A DNA stretch of 64,000 nt from Chlorops oryzae (GCA_020466095.1 CM035806.1:128058856-128122855); one strand, 5' to 3'; shown: positions 47,001 through 56,473, counted from the first letter of the stretch. Made by a program: numbers and translations. The notes: generated from the letters alone by a model not told the origin.

Positions 47001-50000
47001 GCATATTAGGCTAATATTTTTGAGAATCTTTCAGGGTAGTCTGGAACTCCAAATCGTACCAGTCATTTGAATTTTTTTTTTTTTTCAAAAATAAAAAGTT
47101 TCTTTCAAAAATTAAGTTTTTTTGTTGGGGTTCAAGTTAAAATGATTTCATTTAAAATATGAATAGGCCTTATCTTGTAGCGGTAAATAAAACAGTTTTC
47201 AATTTATTCAAAAAAGCCTATACAAATACTATTTCAATTTTCAAATTTGTAGACTATCTACGCTTAAAGCCTTTGTCAGATAGGCTCCGTCGTCCGTCAT
47301 GGGTCACGTCATATGACTGACAGCAACGTGTTGACGTAAGTGACCGACACAATACGTAATAAGTACTTCATTGACGTATAAACAATTTTTCAGCTGTGTT
47401 GTGAGTTTAAAAACTAGTTATCAAAAAATATGGATTTCGAGGATATTTTGGACTTGAACTCAGTAAAAACTTCTTGTTATTCTTCTTCAGCAAAATAAAA
47501 ACGTGCAAAACAATCAGCTGGCTGCTGTCAAACAAAGCGACGTACCGTCGAAAGTTGAGAGTTGCCCAACTTTTGTGCGCCACGACGACGCAGAAGAATT
47601 GATTGGGATGCACTTCATATAAACACATGTATTTCAACTTAGCTGTCAGTCATACGACGTGACGCATGACGGACGACGGAGCCTATCTGACAAAGGCTTA
47701 ACGATAGCTTCGACCGAACTTTTTCACATTAACACAGGTTGGCATAGTTTTTATTTTGACTTTTTAATTTTATGACAACCAAATTTATACAAAATTTATT
47801 AAATATTTTGGAATACATCACAAATTCCGTACATTTGCCGATTTTAAGAAATCTGTACTTTTGTCCCTACAAGTCATTTTTTGTTTAAAAAAAATCCCTA
47901 AGAATTTTTAAGGAAATTTCCCTACAATTGGCAGCACTACAAACAGATGAATGGCTGTCAAACCAAATCCTCTCAATGGCGATATTGTCGTGTGAACGCT
48001 TGGATTTCGGTATGGATTTCATGAAATCCAAGTGCCGAAATCCCGGGATTTCGATGCTCGTCTGAATGGCATATTAGAGATAAAATAAGACCGCAAAGTT
48101 CTTCCTCGCTTTCGTCTTCTTCGTTAGAAATTATATTTATGAAAATTTTCTGACAGTTATATCAAAATAAATTGTTTTTTTTTCGAATCTTTAGATTAAA
48201 CGACCTATTTTTTTCGTTTAAAATTTTGAAAGCTTAAACAAAATATTTTTTCTAAACGACAACTGAGAAACATGTTTTTTTAATTTCGAGTAGTTTAAAC
48301 TGGTAATTAGCGTTGCCAACTTTCTAAGGGCAAAATAAAGTATAAGTTTATTTAGTAATTAAACAATAAAGTATTGTGCTAAAAAATAAAGTATTTTTAA
48401 ATTCATCCTTAGATTAATTAAAAATACAGAACATAGCAAATATAAAAAATAAAAAAAATAGAAATAAATAACATGCTGTCGTACTACCATAAATTCAATT
48501 TAAATTATCTCTCACACCGAAGTACTAGTAACTTACTAGTAGTTAGTCAACTTTTGTTCTTAAATATGCACTTTTTACAGCTTGCAGAACATTTTTAGTT
48601 GGTCTATGATTTGTTTCACCTATTTACAATTATAATTAACTATATACATATTTGAATTATTAAGTATATACTTAAGTTGCCTATAATGAAATTCAATGGA
48701 CCTGAAAAATAAAATCGTCGATGAGAGAATTTGTTGTTAGGAAAAAAAAGGCAATATAATGTAGCAAAAAGGCTTGAGAAGTTTCGCTATAGAGAGAAAT
48801 TTGTTTCAGAGGAGGTCGTTATAGAGAGTCTCAACTGTATTTATTTTGTTCAATGAACTACATGATGTATGTTTGTTAAAAACTGCCGTATATATTAAAA
48901 ATAAAGTATTTTAGGATACTTTATTGTTCCATGAAAGTATAAAGTATATCGATCAGAAAAAAGTAGGATACTATATTATATAGTATGGTTGGCAACCCTA
49001 CTGGTAACTGAAGTTTAAACTGTAACTGATTTACCGGCCCTAAGTTCAACAAAAAACAAGTAAGAAAGCTAAAGTCGGTCAAGCCCGCTTTAAAATACCC
49101 AGCGTCCCGACATTATTGACGCACTATGTTACGAAAAATCTTCATTTGTGGGCGTGGCAGTGGGCGGGCTACATAAATTTTGTTCCTGCACCTTCTACGC
49201 CTTTTACACCACAAGTTACGATAAACCCTTATTTGTGGGCGTGGATCGAGGAGGACGGCGTCCATATTTTTTCAGGATATGTCCCTTTTCGTAGTTTACC
49301 AGTACACCAAATATCAATGAAATGTGTTGAGTGGTTCGCAAGTTACAAGCATTTTACCGAAAAAACATTAAATTCAATTGTGGGCGTGGCAGTGGGCGGA
49401 TGTCTCGCATTTTTACTTAGTATCATACTCGGATCCCGATATACCTGTGTGCCAAATTTCGACTTGGTTGGTCCAGCCGATTCGGAGGGGATCCGACCAC
49501 AGACGGACGGACAGACGGACATGTTTAAATCGATTCAGTTTTTGATCCTGATCAAGAATATATATATATATATGTTTATATCTACGGAGCTTAGTTCTGG
49601 CTGTTACAAGATTCGCACAAAACTAATATACCCCGCTTACACAATGCTCCAAAAAAAGTTTTTTTTCATACACTTTTTTCTATTGGGGTCATTCCATGAC
49701 AAACGATACTGGGGTTGAAAATCTAAATATTTTATTTTCGCATTAAATCTGATGAATGTTGAAAGAAAACATTCCAAATTATAATTTTCGAAACTAAAAG
49801 TTTAGAAGAAACGCGTAATGCTTAAATAAATTAGTCTTTTAAATCTGTATTCAAGTGAAAAGCTGAATGAGGTTTGCGTCGAAACAGAGCCATGTAACAC
49901 CCGAAACAAAGTAAAATTTAAAAAAAAAAATTGCAAAACGGTACTCTTGAAAATAAATGTGATGTAGACAGTTAGTAAATATTATTCGTTTCCAGGCCTG

Positions 50001-53000
50001 TAATTGAAAGGAAGATATTTCTAGAAGCATTCGCTGAATTTCAAGTAAATGTAAATTGGCCAGAACATAGAGGCAGAGTTGTGTAACACCCGAAACGCAC
50101 ACTTCTCGAATTGTAACTCACTCACTTATCGAGCCATACCTTAGCAACCAGTGCAAATTATCCCAATATAAGACATACCCAATTTTGCTAGAATTGTAAC
50201 GAACATTTAAAGCCACAGAACTCAATAATCGGATGGCAAATGTGAAAGTTATAAGCGAAAAACTGCATTTTTATTTTTTTTAAACGTGGGGTATTTGGTA
50301 TTGTTGCGAGCATACGATTGTACGTTACGTATACATAGTAGGGCTGCTCTTAATTCCCGAAATGGAATTTCAATCGGTCTCAGGGTCCAGAAGTGTTCCA
50401 TTGGACATGGTGGAGAAACGTGAGAAATTTGGAGGCAATCGGATAACGGGAACCCGTGGCAGTTTTCAATTGAAGTTTGGGAAATTGGCAAAAATAGAGA
50501 GGAAACGGCCCTTAACTCCCCACAAGGCGCCCCTACGGATATATAACATATGGCCAACCCCCATTATTTTTTTACTCCGAACATTTTTTCTGAACAAACC
50601 TACCCCCTATCTCCCCTCCTTAAGGGGGCTCCCATACAAAAATAATTTTTTAAAAACTTTTCCCCCCATCTTCCTAACTAGCCCCAGAGTGCTCCTAGAG
50701 GAGTGAAATGTATGACCGACCCCCATTAACTTTGTCCCCCTAACATTTTCTCCCAACATACTTAACCTCTATCTCCCCCCCTTAAGGGGGCTCCCATATA
50801 AAACTACCTTAATTTGAGCAAAAATTCATACACAATGGCCGTCACTACAGTCAAACCCCTCCTAGGGGGCTGATATATATGACCGACCCCCATTATTTTT
50901 TTACCCCAAACATTTTCTTCAAACATACCTACCCTCTATGTCCCCTCGTTAGGGGGGTCCCCATACAAAATTAGGCTTAAATTAAAGAAAAATGCCTCAC
51001 GAACTTCAATCTATAATATAGATGCCGTAGGAACAAGAAAGAGCATGTTCAGCATGCATATTCGAAAAATTTACAAAATTACCTTTTAAACGAGCCTAAT
51101 ATGAAGAATATTGGATTAGTTTTTGGTGTGTTTTAATAATATGATATATTTTATTACCTTTTTTTTTTAAACTGAATTTTGGGTTCCATCCCCTAACTGG
51201 CCAAAAAATGACCCTAGTAGAAAAAAAATATATTTTCGAGTCAAATGCCGCAAACCTCAATCTATGACGAGTTTTTTGAGACTATAACCATTAAAATCGG
51301 TTAGTAGTTTCTATTCATAAAATTAATTCAAAACAAATATTTTTTGAAACGCATTATTCACTGTTTTCACGTTCGTTTCTTGAGTCTTTGCATGCGTACA
51401 GACCGAGAGAGCCATGCGTACAGACCGAGAGAGACATGCGAAGACCTAAGAAACGAACGTGAAAACAGTGAATAATGCGTTTCAAAAAATATTTGTTTTG
51501 AATTAATTTTATGAATAGAAACTACTAACCGATTTTAATGGTTATAGTCTCAAAAAACTCGTCATAGATTGAGGTTTGCGGCATTTGACTCGAAAATATA
51601 TTTTTTTTCTACTAGGGTCATTATTGGGCCAGTTAGGGGATTGAACCCAAAATTCAGTTTAAAAAAAAAGGTAATAAAATATATCATATTATTAAAACAC
51701 ACCAAAAACTAATCCAATATTCTTCATATTAGGCTCGTTTTAAAAGGTAATTTTGTAAATTTTTCGAATATGCATGCTGAACATGCTCTTTCTTGTTCCT
51801 ACGGCATCTATATTATAGATTGAAGTTCGTGAGGCATTTTTCTTTAATTTAAGCCTAATTTTGTATGGGGACCCCCTAACGAGGGGAGATAGAGGGTAGG
51901 TATGTTTGAAGAAAATGTTTGGGGTAAAAAAATAATGGGGGTCGGTCATATATATCAGCCCCCTAGGAGGGGTTTGACTGTAGTGACGGCCATTTTGTAT
52001 GAATTTTTGCTCAAATTAAGGTAGTTTTATATGGGAGCCCCCTTAAGGGGGGGAGATAGAGGTTAAGTATGTTCGGAGAAAATGTTAGAAGGACAAAGTT
52101 AATGGGGGTCGGTCATACATTTGACTCCTCTAGGAGCACTCTGGGGCTAGTTAGGAAGATGGGGGGAAAAGTTTTTAAAAAATTATTTTTGTATGGGAGC
52201 CCCTTAAGGAGGGGAGATAGGGGGTAGGTTTGTTCAGAAAAAATGTTCGGAGTAAAAAAATAATGGGGTTGGCCATACGTTATATATCCGTAGGGGCGCC
52301 TTGTGGGGAGTTAAGGGCCGTTTCCTCTCTATTTTTGCCAATTTCCCAAACTTCAATTGAAAACTGCCACGGGTTCCCGTTATCCGATTGCCTCCAAATT
52401 TCTCACGTTTCTCCACCATGTCTAATGGAACACTTCTGGACCCTGAGACCGATCAGAAACTCGCTACAAAATTTCTCCATAGAGTTAAGAGCAGCCCTAA
52501 TACATAGGTAGGTCTCAATGCGTATACGAATTAGGTCTATCTGCTTGTTTTTTATACGGCAATTGAGTTATGGCCCGAAATATGGGGCAAAGTGGAGAAA
52601 ATTGACTTTTTTACATTTTGGGCCATATCTCGGAAACGGAGTTTTTGAACAAAACATTTTACATCATTTTCAACGAGTTTACTGTCAAATTTTTTTTAAA
52701 GTGTCAACTACATACTGAGGAATAGGTGTTTAAACCTTCAAACGATTCAAGGATGAAAAGGTTCGGTTAATTTTCTTTACTTAACTGCGTACTGAAGGTA
52801 AACATAAAAAATTAGTTTTTCACTCTTTTCCGTTCATTAAGCGTAATAAATCTTTGCCATGGGGAAATAATCTTTATATTATTATATATTATATATACTT
52901 ATATATTATTGACAGGTCCCGATTTAGGGGGTGGGAGGCTAGGCAAATGTCCAGAGCGGCGCTGTGAGGAACAGCAAATTCACATACACATGCTAAAACA

Positions 53001-53566
53001 GCACCCCATTAGTGCCATCATACGGGCGCAAAATATTGTTTTTGGCAAAAAAAAAAAAGCGGAATCGGAAGCAATTTTTTCTCTTCCCCGTGGGTCGCTT
53101 TCCAACCCCAAATGTGTTTCATTATCTAAATTTCTTAACGTGCAAATCCAGTGTATGTCAGCTACACCACTTTATTTTCAGTCGGGTAGCTTTTATCTTT
53201 TATCTCAATAGCCGTATTAACGGTGACTTCACTACGCTCGATTACTTTTTAATCGCAATGATCTGGAGTATAAACGTAGTAAAAACGTATTAAAAGCAAC
53301 AACAAAGAACATTTTTTGTTAATAGGTTGGCAGCACTGTAGAAATTGAGTGTGGAAAAATAAACTTCGGAAAAAAAACATCAAAATGTTAGCAAAGCAAA
53401 TGGGCTAAATTTCATTTTCCTTAATAAAAATACTGAGGAAAAGGGATTTTTTAAGCGAACAATTGCATAAAATGCACTTACCGACGGTTGCCGTTGATGG
53501 AGCTGTACTTAAAGAAATTGAGCCTCCAGCTCCGTTTCCTCCGCCTACGGTGTCACTAGAACTCAT
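32051..53566 (-). CDS. Sap130: Sin3-associated polypeptide 130 homologue
   Basis: Nine coding exons: 53482-53566, 36283-37080, 35493-36143, 33380-34983, 33164-33312, 32825-33086, 32449-32619, 32283-32387 and 32051-32200. Phases agree throughout and give 1324 codons. Residues 1 to about 1080 are low-complexity Ala/Ser/Thr/Gln-rich. A nuclear localisation-like PPRKRARRG lies near 1090. The C-terminal SAP130 domain follows: WKSANNHFQRYTDV near 1188, GNIQRNKIIVDGMNEA and MKILDHKSHVAEIL near 1276-1308, ending KKRDKV. Known role: subunit of the Sin3/HDAC repressor complex in the nucleus, the C-terminus being the Sin3-binding part. The exon 2 acceptor (TTTGAAG) is weak and chosen by phase. Exon 3 could also start near 36169, which needs another donor. 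Intron 1 is 16.4 kb of transposons. Confidence 0.9.
37462..38070 (-). repeat. dispersed repeat B, reverse copy
   Basis: It begins TTATACCTTTTCCGAAGGAA and shares ATCCCAGCTTATTATATTAT-type text with the inverted copy at 39502-39895 (ATGTATAGTAAAAAAGTTAT, GAAAGCTTAAGTCTACATAG). A GGTATGTGTGCAATCGG tail is at the right. Confidence 0.6.
38071..38735. other. mixed repeat debris
   Basis: It contains a truncated reverse GGAC-type end (38150-38250: TATACCCAAGCAGCGCAAG, GGTTTTGTGCGG) and an unrecognised stretch with AT-rich runs. No gene. Confidence 0.4.
38736..39034 (-). repeat. GGAC-type dispersed repeat, reverse copy, split by mariner
   Basis: Reverse complement of the family 3' half (CCCAGCGTAAGCGGGGTATA, CCGTCTGTCCGTCCGTCCG, GTGGGCGTGGCAGTGGGCGG on the minus strand). 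It stops at the TA where mariner starts. Confidence 0.8.
39035..39500 (+). pseudogene. mariner (mellifera-type) transposase, N-terminal fragment
   Basis: A TA at 39033 is followed by the terminal-repeat-like AGGTTGGCTGATAAGTCCCC, typical of mellifera-subfamily mariners. An ATG at 39214 opens a frame of about 93 residues: the N-terminal helix-turn-helix part (KEFRVLIKYCFLKGKNTVEA, STIIDWYSKFKRGEMSTEDG, then ERSGRPKEVV). It is then cut and joined to repeat B at about 39500. The DD34D catalytic region and right end are absent, so it is inactive. Confidence 0.9.
39502..39895 (+). repeat. dispersed repeat B, forward copy
   Basis: Inverted counterpart of 37462-38070, with a GACAGACAGACATGGCTAGA motif, an (AT)n run and a 3' end TTCCTTCGGAAAAGGTATAA. 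Confidence 0.65.
39896..40370. other. no recognisable gene
   Basis: AT-rich. TATGTTCTCACTATAGG near 40190 resembles the end of the hairpin MITE at 16662, possibly an eroded terminus. Confidence 0.3.
40551..41308. mobile_element. element with CCCAGCCAACCAT inverted ends
   Basis: CCCAGCCAACCAT at 40551 and its complement ATGGTTGGCTGGG ending at 41308 bound a stretch full of GGACTCCTAAA/AAGGAGT motifs in both orientations. It is absent from the matching right arm of the host foldback. ACCCTGTA is found on both sides (40537-40544, 41339-41346), so a somewhat larger insertion is possible. Confidence 0.65.
41582..41646 (+). repeat. tRNA-like module 4 (outer left arm)
   Basis: A-box TAGCGTAAAGG (41582-41592) and B-box AGTTCGATCC (41626-41635), with GCTCAGCAACC between them. 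Spacing is as in tRNA genes. Confidence 0.6.
42355..42415 (+). repeat. tRNA-like module 5 (inner left arm)
   Basis: A-box TAGCGTAATGG (42355-42365) and B-box GGTTCGAGGTTC (42399-42410). Confidence 0.6.
42866..42928 (-). repeat. tRNA-like module 6 (inner right arm)
   Basis: Mirror of module 5: A-box complement at 42915-42925 and B-box complement at 42870-42881. Confidence 0.6.
43150..43210 (-). repeat. tRNA-like module 7 (outer right arm)
   Basis: Mirror of module 4: A-box complement at 43199-43209 and B-box AGGTTCGATCC complement at 43156-43166. Confidence 0.6.
43641..44208. other. repeat debris with a hAT-like end
   Basis: CAGGGTTCCCAAACTTTTTC near 43983 resembles the termini of ZBED-type hAT elements. 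No partner end was found. Confidence 0.35.
44447..45940. repeat. inverted arms flanking the MULE-type element
   Basis: GGGCTCTACGCAGATATGCA (44450) pairs with its near-complement at 45940, and ACGAAGAAGTACTTCGG (44554) with its near-complement near 45880. So a palindromic sequence was the insertion target of 44593-45632. An extra copy of the GGGCTCTACG motif enlarges the left arm. Confidence 0.65.
44593..45632. mobile_element. MULE-like TIR element built of GACATAAGGCCC repeats, 9-bp target duplication
   Basis: The ends GGCGACATGACATAAGGC and (reverse complement) GGGGACATGACATAAGGC continue inverted for over 40 bases. A perfect 9-bp duplication GAACGCATA flanks it (44584-44592, 45633-45641). 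Both sides are arrays of ATGACATAAGGCCCAAAAA in changing orientation. The core has a GC-rich hairpin GGGGGCTTCGCCCCC near 45098. A 9-bp duplication fits Mutator-like elements. No transposase; frames here are low-complexity. Confidence 0.82.
45941..46499. other. no recognisable gene
   Basis: Mixed AT-rich sequence inside the Harbinger-like shell. CTCTCTTCCCCGTGCC near 46077 belongs to a small family also seen near 53085 and 56910. Confidence 0.3.
46876..47005. mobile_element. 130-bp hairpin MITE of the same family as its host
   Basis: The ends TATGCTTTCCAGACGTA are inverted, with TTA on both sides (46873-46875, 47006-47008). The end TATGCTTTCCAGACG is a variant of the enclosing element's TATGCCATTCAGACG, and both carry CGAGATTTC/CGGGATTTC blocks. 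Confidence 0.85.
47267..47697. mobile_element. 431-bp MITE, ends GCCTTTGTCAGATAGG
   Basis: GCCTTTGTCAGATAGGCTCC and its complement GGAGCCTATCTGACAAAGGC lie at the two ends, followed by inverted GTCGTCCGTCATG. TTA stands on both sides. Confidence 0.8.
48307..48999. mobile_element. hAT-like non-autonomous element with 8-bp target duplication
   Basis: GCGTTGCCAAC near the left and AGGGTTGCCAAC (reverse complement) at the right, with the direct repeat ACTGGTAA on both sides (48299-48306, 49000-49007). Near both ends it carries AAAGTAT/ATACTTTATT motifs. It interrupts the right end of the Harbinger-like shell. Confidence 0.75.
49050..49645 (+). repeat. GGAC-type dispersed repeat, copy 4
   Basis: It starts ACAAGTAAGAAAGCTAAAGT as at 29075 and ends at TATACCCCGCTTACA. 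It has internal GTGGGCGTGGCAGTGGGCGG, GACGGACGGACAGACGGACA and (AT)n. It begins immediately outside the Harbinger-like shell. Confidence 0.8.
49646..50330. other. no recognisable gene
   Basis: Intronic AT-rich sequence. The motif GTAACACCCGAAAC occurs twice (49893, 50083). No frame with known motifs. Confidence 0.3.
50339..52499. mobile_element. 2161-bp near-perfect palindrome with exact 8-bp target duplication
   Basis: The left end TAGGGCTGCTCTTAA equals the reverse complement of the right end. The direct repeat ATACATAG flanks it (50331-50338, 52500-52507). Arms of about 1.06 kb each (50339-51394, 51437-52499) are almost identical in long stretches. The spacer is about 40 bases and holds a duplicated GCGTACAGACCGAGAGAG. 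The arms are built of GGGGGTCGGTCATA and TATGGGAGCCCC modules. No transposase. The 8-bp duplication would fit hAT, P or foldback-type movement. Confidence 0.93.
52508..53404. other. repeat debris; hAT-like left end at 52913
   Basis: CAGGTCCCGATTTAGGGGGT followed by GGCTAGGCAAATGTCCAGAG resembles the left end of the 11357 hAT element. No right end was found. TTCATTATCTAAATTTCTTA near 53120 matches the MITE family of 56863. Confidence 0.4.
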
Positions 53567-53745
53567 TTTTTTTTTGTTCTTTCTCACAATATTAAGTTGT
53601 TTTACTTATTTCAATGACCAAAAATGTAAATTTCAATTGGAATCGAGCCATTTGTATTTAGTTCGGAAAAGTTGTGTGTTGTTCGCGTTAGGCATGTAAC
53701 CATAATGTCGATAAGTTGAGATGTTGATGTTTATTTCTCCATCGA

Positions 53746-53754
53746 CTATCGATT
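53746..53754 (-). promoter_or_regulatory. DRE-like motif upstream of Sap130
   Basis: Minus strand AATCGATAG, 7 of 8 matches to TATCGATA, the DREF site common at fly housekeeping promoters. It lies about 180 bases upstream of the Sap130 ATG. Confidence 0.45.
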
Positions 53755-53989
53755 GCAAACATTTTAAGTCGAAAATCCCTTTTATGTCATGTCCAGACGG
53801 CACGTGATTCGGTCCGTATTCGTAATTCACAGCCGGATTACGTTGTGAGCCATCCCGCTAAACATTTTTTTGAGTCTGAAAATTTTAGAGTCTAAAAAGA
53901 GTATTAATTTATACTGATTTTAAAGTCCTCATAAATAAGAGTTTTAAAAAAGTATAAAAGAATTATACATATGACCGTTTTTTCACTGT

Positions 53990-54193
53990 ATTATTTTTGG
54001 GCATAATTCTAGTATCTGGCCGTTTATGGGATTTGGCTGAAATTTGGCAGATATACGTAAAATGACCTCCTGAAATCCAAATAAGAGGCGACCCCCAACA
54101 ACGGATTGCAGATTTGGAATCAGGGGGTCATTTTTCATAAGTTGGCAACACATAAAAAAAGGTCCCAGAAACGGCCAGATACTAGAATTATGT
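53990..54193. mobile_element. 204-bp hairpin MITE
   Basis: CATAATTCTAGTATCTGGCC near the left end and its complement near 54190 are continued by inverted GTTTATGGGA/TCCCAGAAAC. The loop is about 130 bases. Confidence 0.75.
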
Positions 54194-54296
54194 TGGTACA
54201 AAAGTTGTTTTTGACTAAATGTCCGCTATTCTCTAAAGTTCTTCGCCCCCAATATTTAATAACTTAGCTTTTTAAATTATTCCAGAAATCCAAATA

Positions 54297-54779
54297 CAGT
54301 ATACTCTGCTTAGCTGCATTCAACTATTTTCTAGATAATTTCGGGCACTGAAGCGATAAATGCACCTAACCGAATTTTTTTAGCTGCAATTTTGAGGCAC
54401 ATATCCGAATTTCTTTAACAACACATGACCAGGCGCTTTAAAAAACGCCGTTCAAATGATTATTTTTTTAACAAAACAACGTATTTAACTTGTGTAACAA
54501 ACGGAAAATTCTTTCATAACTGACTAGAAATTAAAAAATTCAATATAATGATTATCAAAAGATAAATTTTCAACAGGGCTGTTAAATGAACATTTTACTA
54601 TGAAAACATTTTTCAAAAACCAAAAATAGGATTCTGTTAATGCGAATGTGCACTAAGTTGAATGCAGCTAAAAGAGAAATTTTCATACAAATACAGACAA
54701 AAATGCTGCCGTAGCATATTTTTGTGCAGGTAACATACATGTGCACTAAAGTGCGAAGGCAGCTAAGCAGAATATACTG
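54297..54779. mobile_element. pogo/Tigger-like MITE with TA target
   Basis: The ends CAGTATACTCTGCTTAGCTG and (reverse complement) CAGTATATTCTGCTTAGCTG have TA outside each. A further inverted GCAGCTAA motif is near 54665. The CAGTATA...-type ends and TA target are those of pogo/Tigger-like elements. Non-coding. Confidence 0.8.
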
Positions 54780-54954
54780 TATGATTAGGGTGCGTATATT
54801 TATTTGGCAAAAAAAAAAAGGATTTTCCCGCGAACATTTTATATTTCGCGGGATTTTTAGCATACAAAAACAGGATATATGAAGGATCAGCTGAAATTAA
54901 AAAGAGAGGGCTCCCCAAATGAAAAAAAAATTAAGGAAATTAGTCCTAAAGCTA

Positions 54955-55110
54955 CTTATACGTTAAGAAATTTCTATAATGGAACAAATTTTCGATGGCT
55001 AGGGACGCAAGGAAAAGAGGGAAAAACTCTCCCATACCACATTCCCACGTCTCTAGCCTACAAGAAGTATTTTTCATTATCGAATGTATTGACATGTTAA
55101 TAGCGAATTT
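54955..55110. repeat. degenerate copy of the 56863 MITE family
   Basis: It shares AGAGGGAAAAAC, CTCCCATACCACAT and TTCATTATCGAA with 56863-57012; the ends are eroded. Confidence 0.5.
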
Positions 55111-56470
55111 TTTCTCATACGGTCATTCACTTTACTTTCATACATTAAATACAAAAAATAGAGTTACCATTTTCGAATAATGTGTGCAATTATGACAGAA
55201 AATGTTGCGTTGGGAGTTATATATAATTATTCATTTATTTATTAGTTTATAGGCACAATATAAAAAATTTTGTAAGTATATTAAGGAGCACTGCACTAGC
55301 CAGCGGCCTTCGGCAGAAATTATTTACAACTTATATATATGAGCTAAGTTGATGAATCGAAAGTAGTTATATACATTTTCAATAGCGGTATTCACTATCC
55401 AGTGCATGAACATGTGCATTTTCAAATTTTATTTTGCATTTGCAAGAAACTGTGAGTGTACTTTCGAAGCACACGGTGCATATTTTATCAAGCAGGATTA
55501 GGGATGCTCATTGTTTTATAATAATCGATGTTGCAAGCATTCAGAACCTTAAAGCGATGGCCAGTTTTAATCGGAGATAATACTAAGATATTGCCAAAAG
55601 CTTATTTTATAGTTCATTTACCCCTAAAGTGTAGTAACTCTCAACAATATAATACAAAAAAGATGTTTAAACTCTGAACAACGATAATCGTCAAAGATCG
55701 ATGTCTACCCAGCATCCCTAAGACAGCTCGAAAGTTGTGCACATGCACGAAACTGATTTTTGCACTAGGTTTAGGCGGAGCATTTGTGCAAAATCGGAGC
55801 ATATGCATACGTGTACATTTTGTTAGTGTAAAGCGCAAAAAAGCATAAATATTTTGCTCATGCTCAAATGCACGGCCAAATGCACTGGATAATGAATACC
55901 GCTAATGTTTTCAGAAGATAGATTATTGAGTATATTTGCGGTGTTAGTTGAGAGATAGATATAGACCTTCAGACACACCGTCTAACATCGTTACCTGTTT
56001 GACCAAAAATTCAAAGATTTTGATTTTCCGTCAGGCATCATAGGTGTACTCTTTCTCACTAACACACGCTCAAAGTTGATGCAACATTTCCCGTGTCTAT
56101 ACCCTGCATTAGTCTGTTGTCACATGTCGAGCGAGCAGGTTAGTGCAATAAAATATTGATTTTAATGGGTAAATTTTTTATATTGAAGAACGTAGCTATG
56201 AAGAAAAATTAAAACATTTTTAAAATACTGCATCCCTCAGACCGTAGTTGGAGCTATTTTTCAATAAAAAAATTATTTAAAAGTTTCGAAATTTCTTGTT
56301 TTTATTTGAAGTAGAAGTATATACATATTTTCGAAAGTGAACAAATCTCTAATCTAATGTCCAAGTTCTGTTAGTTCCCTGAAATTCAGTAAAATATTTC
56401 GATTTATATTTCTCACTGATATATGCGGCTCGCATTTTTGTTTTAACTGGAGATTTTCGCGCAGTGCATG
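55111..56470. other. intergenic, nothing recognised
   Basis: AT-rich. GCGGTATTCATTATCCAGTG-like text near 55386 has an inverted partner near 55890 (CACTGGATAATGAATACCGC), so 55385-55903 is probably another eroded inverted-repeat element. No coding signal. Confidence 0.4.
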
Positions 56471-56473
56471 AAC

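Larger units (their letters stand above)
46503..48073. mobile_element. TIR element with TTA target, containing two further MITEs
   Basis: TATGACATTCAGACG at the left and (reverse complement) TATGCCATTCAGACG at the right are followed by matching ATCGAAATCCCGGGA. TTA flanks both (46500-46502, 48074-48076). Nested inside are 46876-47005 and about 47267-47697. Confidence 0.75.
44209..49040. mobile_element. PIF/Harbinger-like shell, 4.8 kb with nested insertions
   Basis: The ends GGGCCGGTAAATGAGTTACA and (reverse complement) GGGCCGGTAAATCAGTTACA continue into AGTTTAAACT and are flanked by TAA (44206-44208, 49041-49043), the 3-bp target typical of PIF/Harbinger. No transposase remains; the interior is mostly other elements: 44593-45632, 46503-48073 (itself nested) and 48307-48999. 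Confidence 0.8.
37081..53481 (-). other. Sap130 intron 1, transposon-filled
   Basis: Donor GTAAGT on the minus strand at 53481-53476 and proposed acceptor at 37082-37081. No host exon was seen inside. The contents are listed separately: dispersed repeats, mariner, foldbacks, Harbinger-like shell, palindrome. The other Sap130 introns here are about 60-510 bases. Confidence 0.8.
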
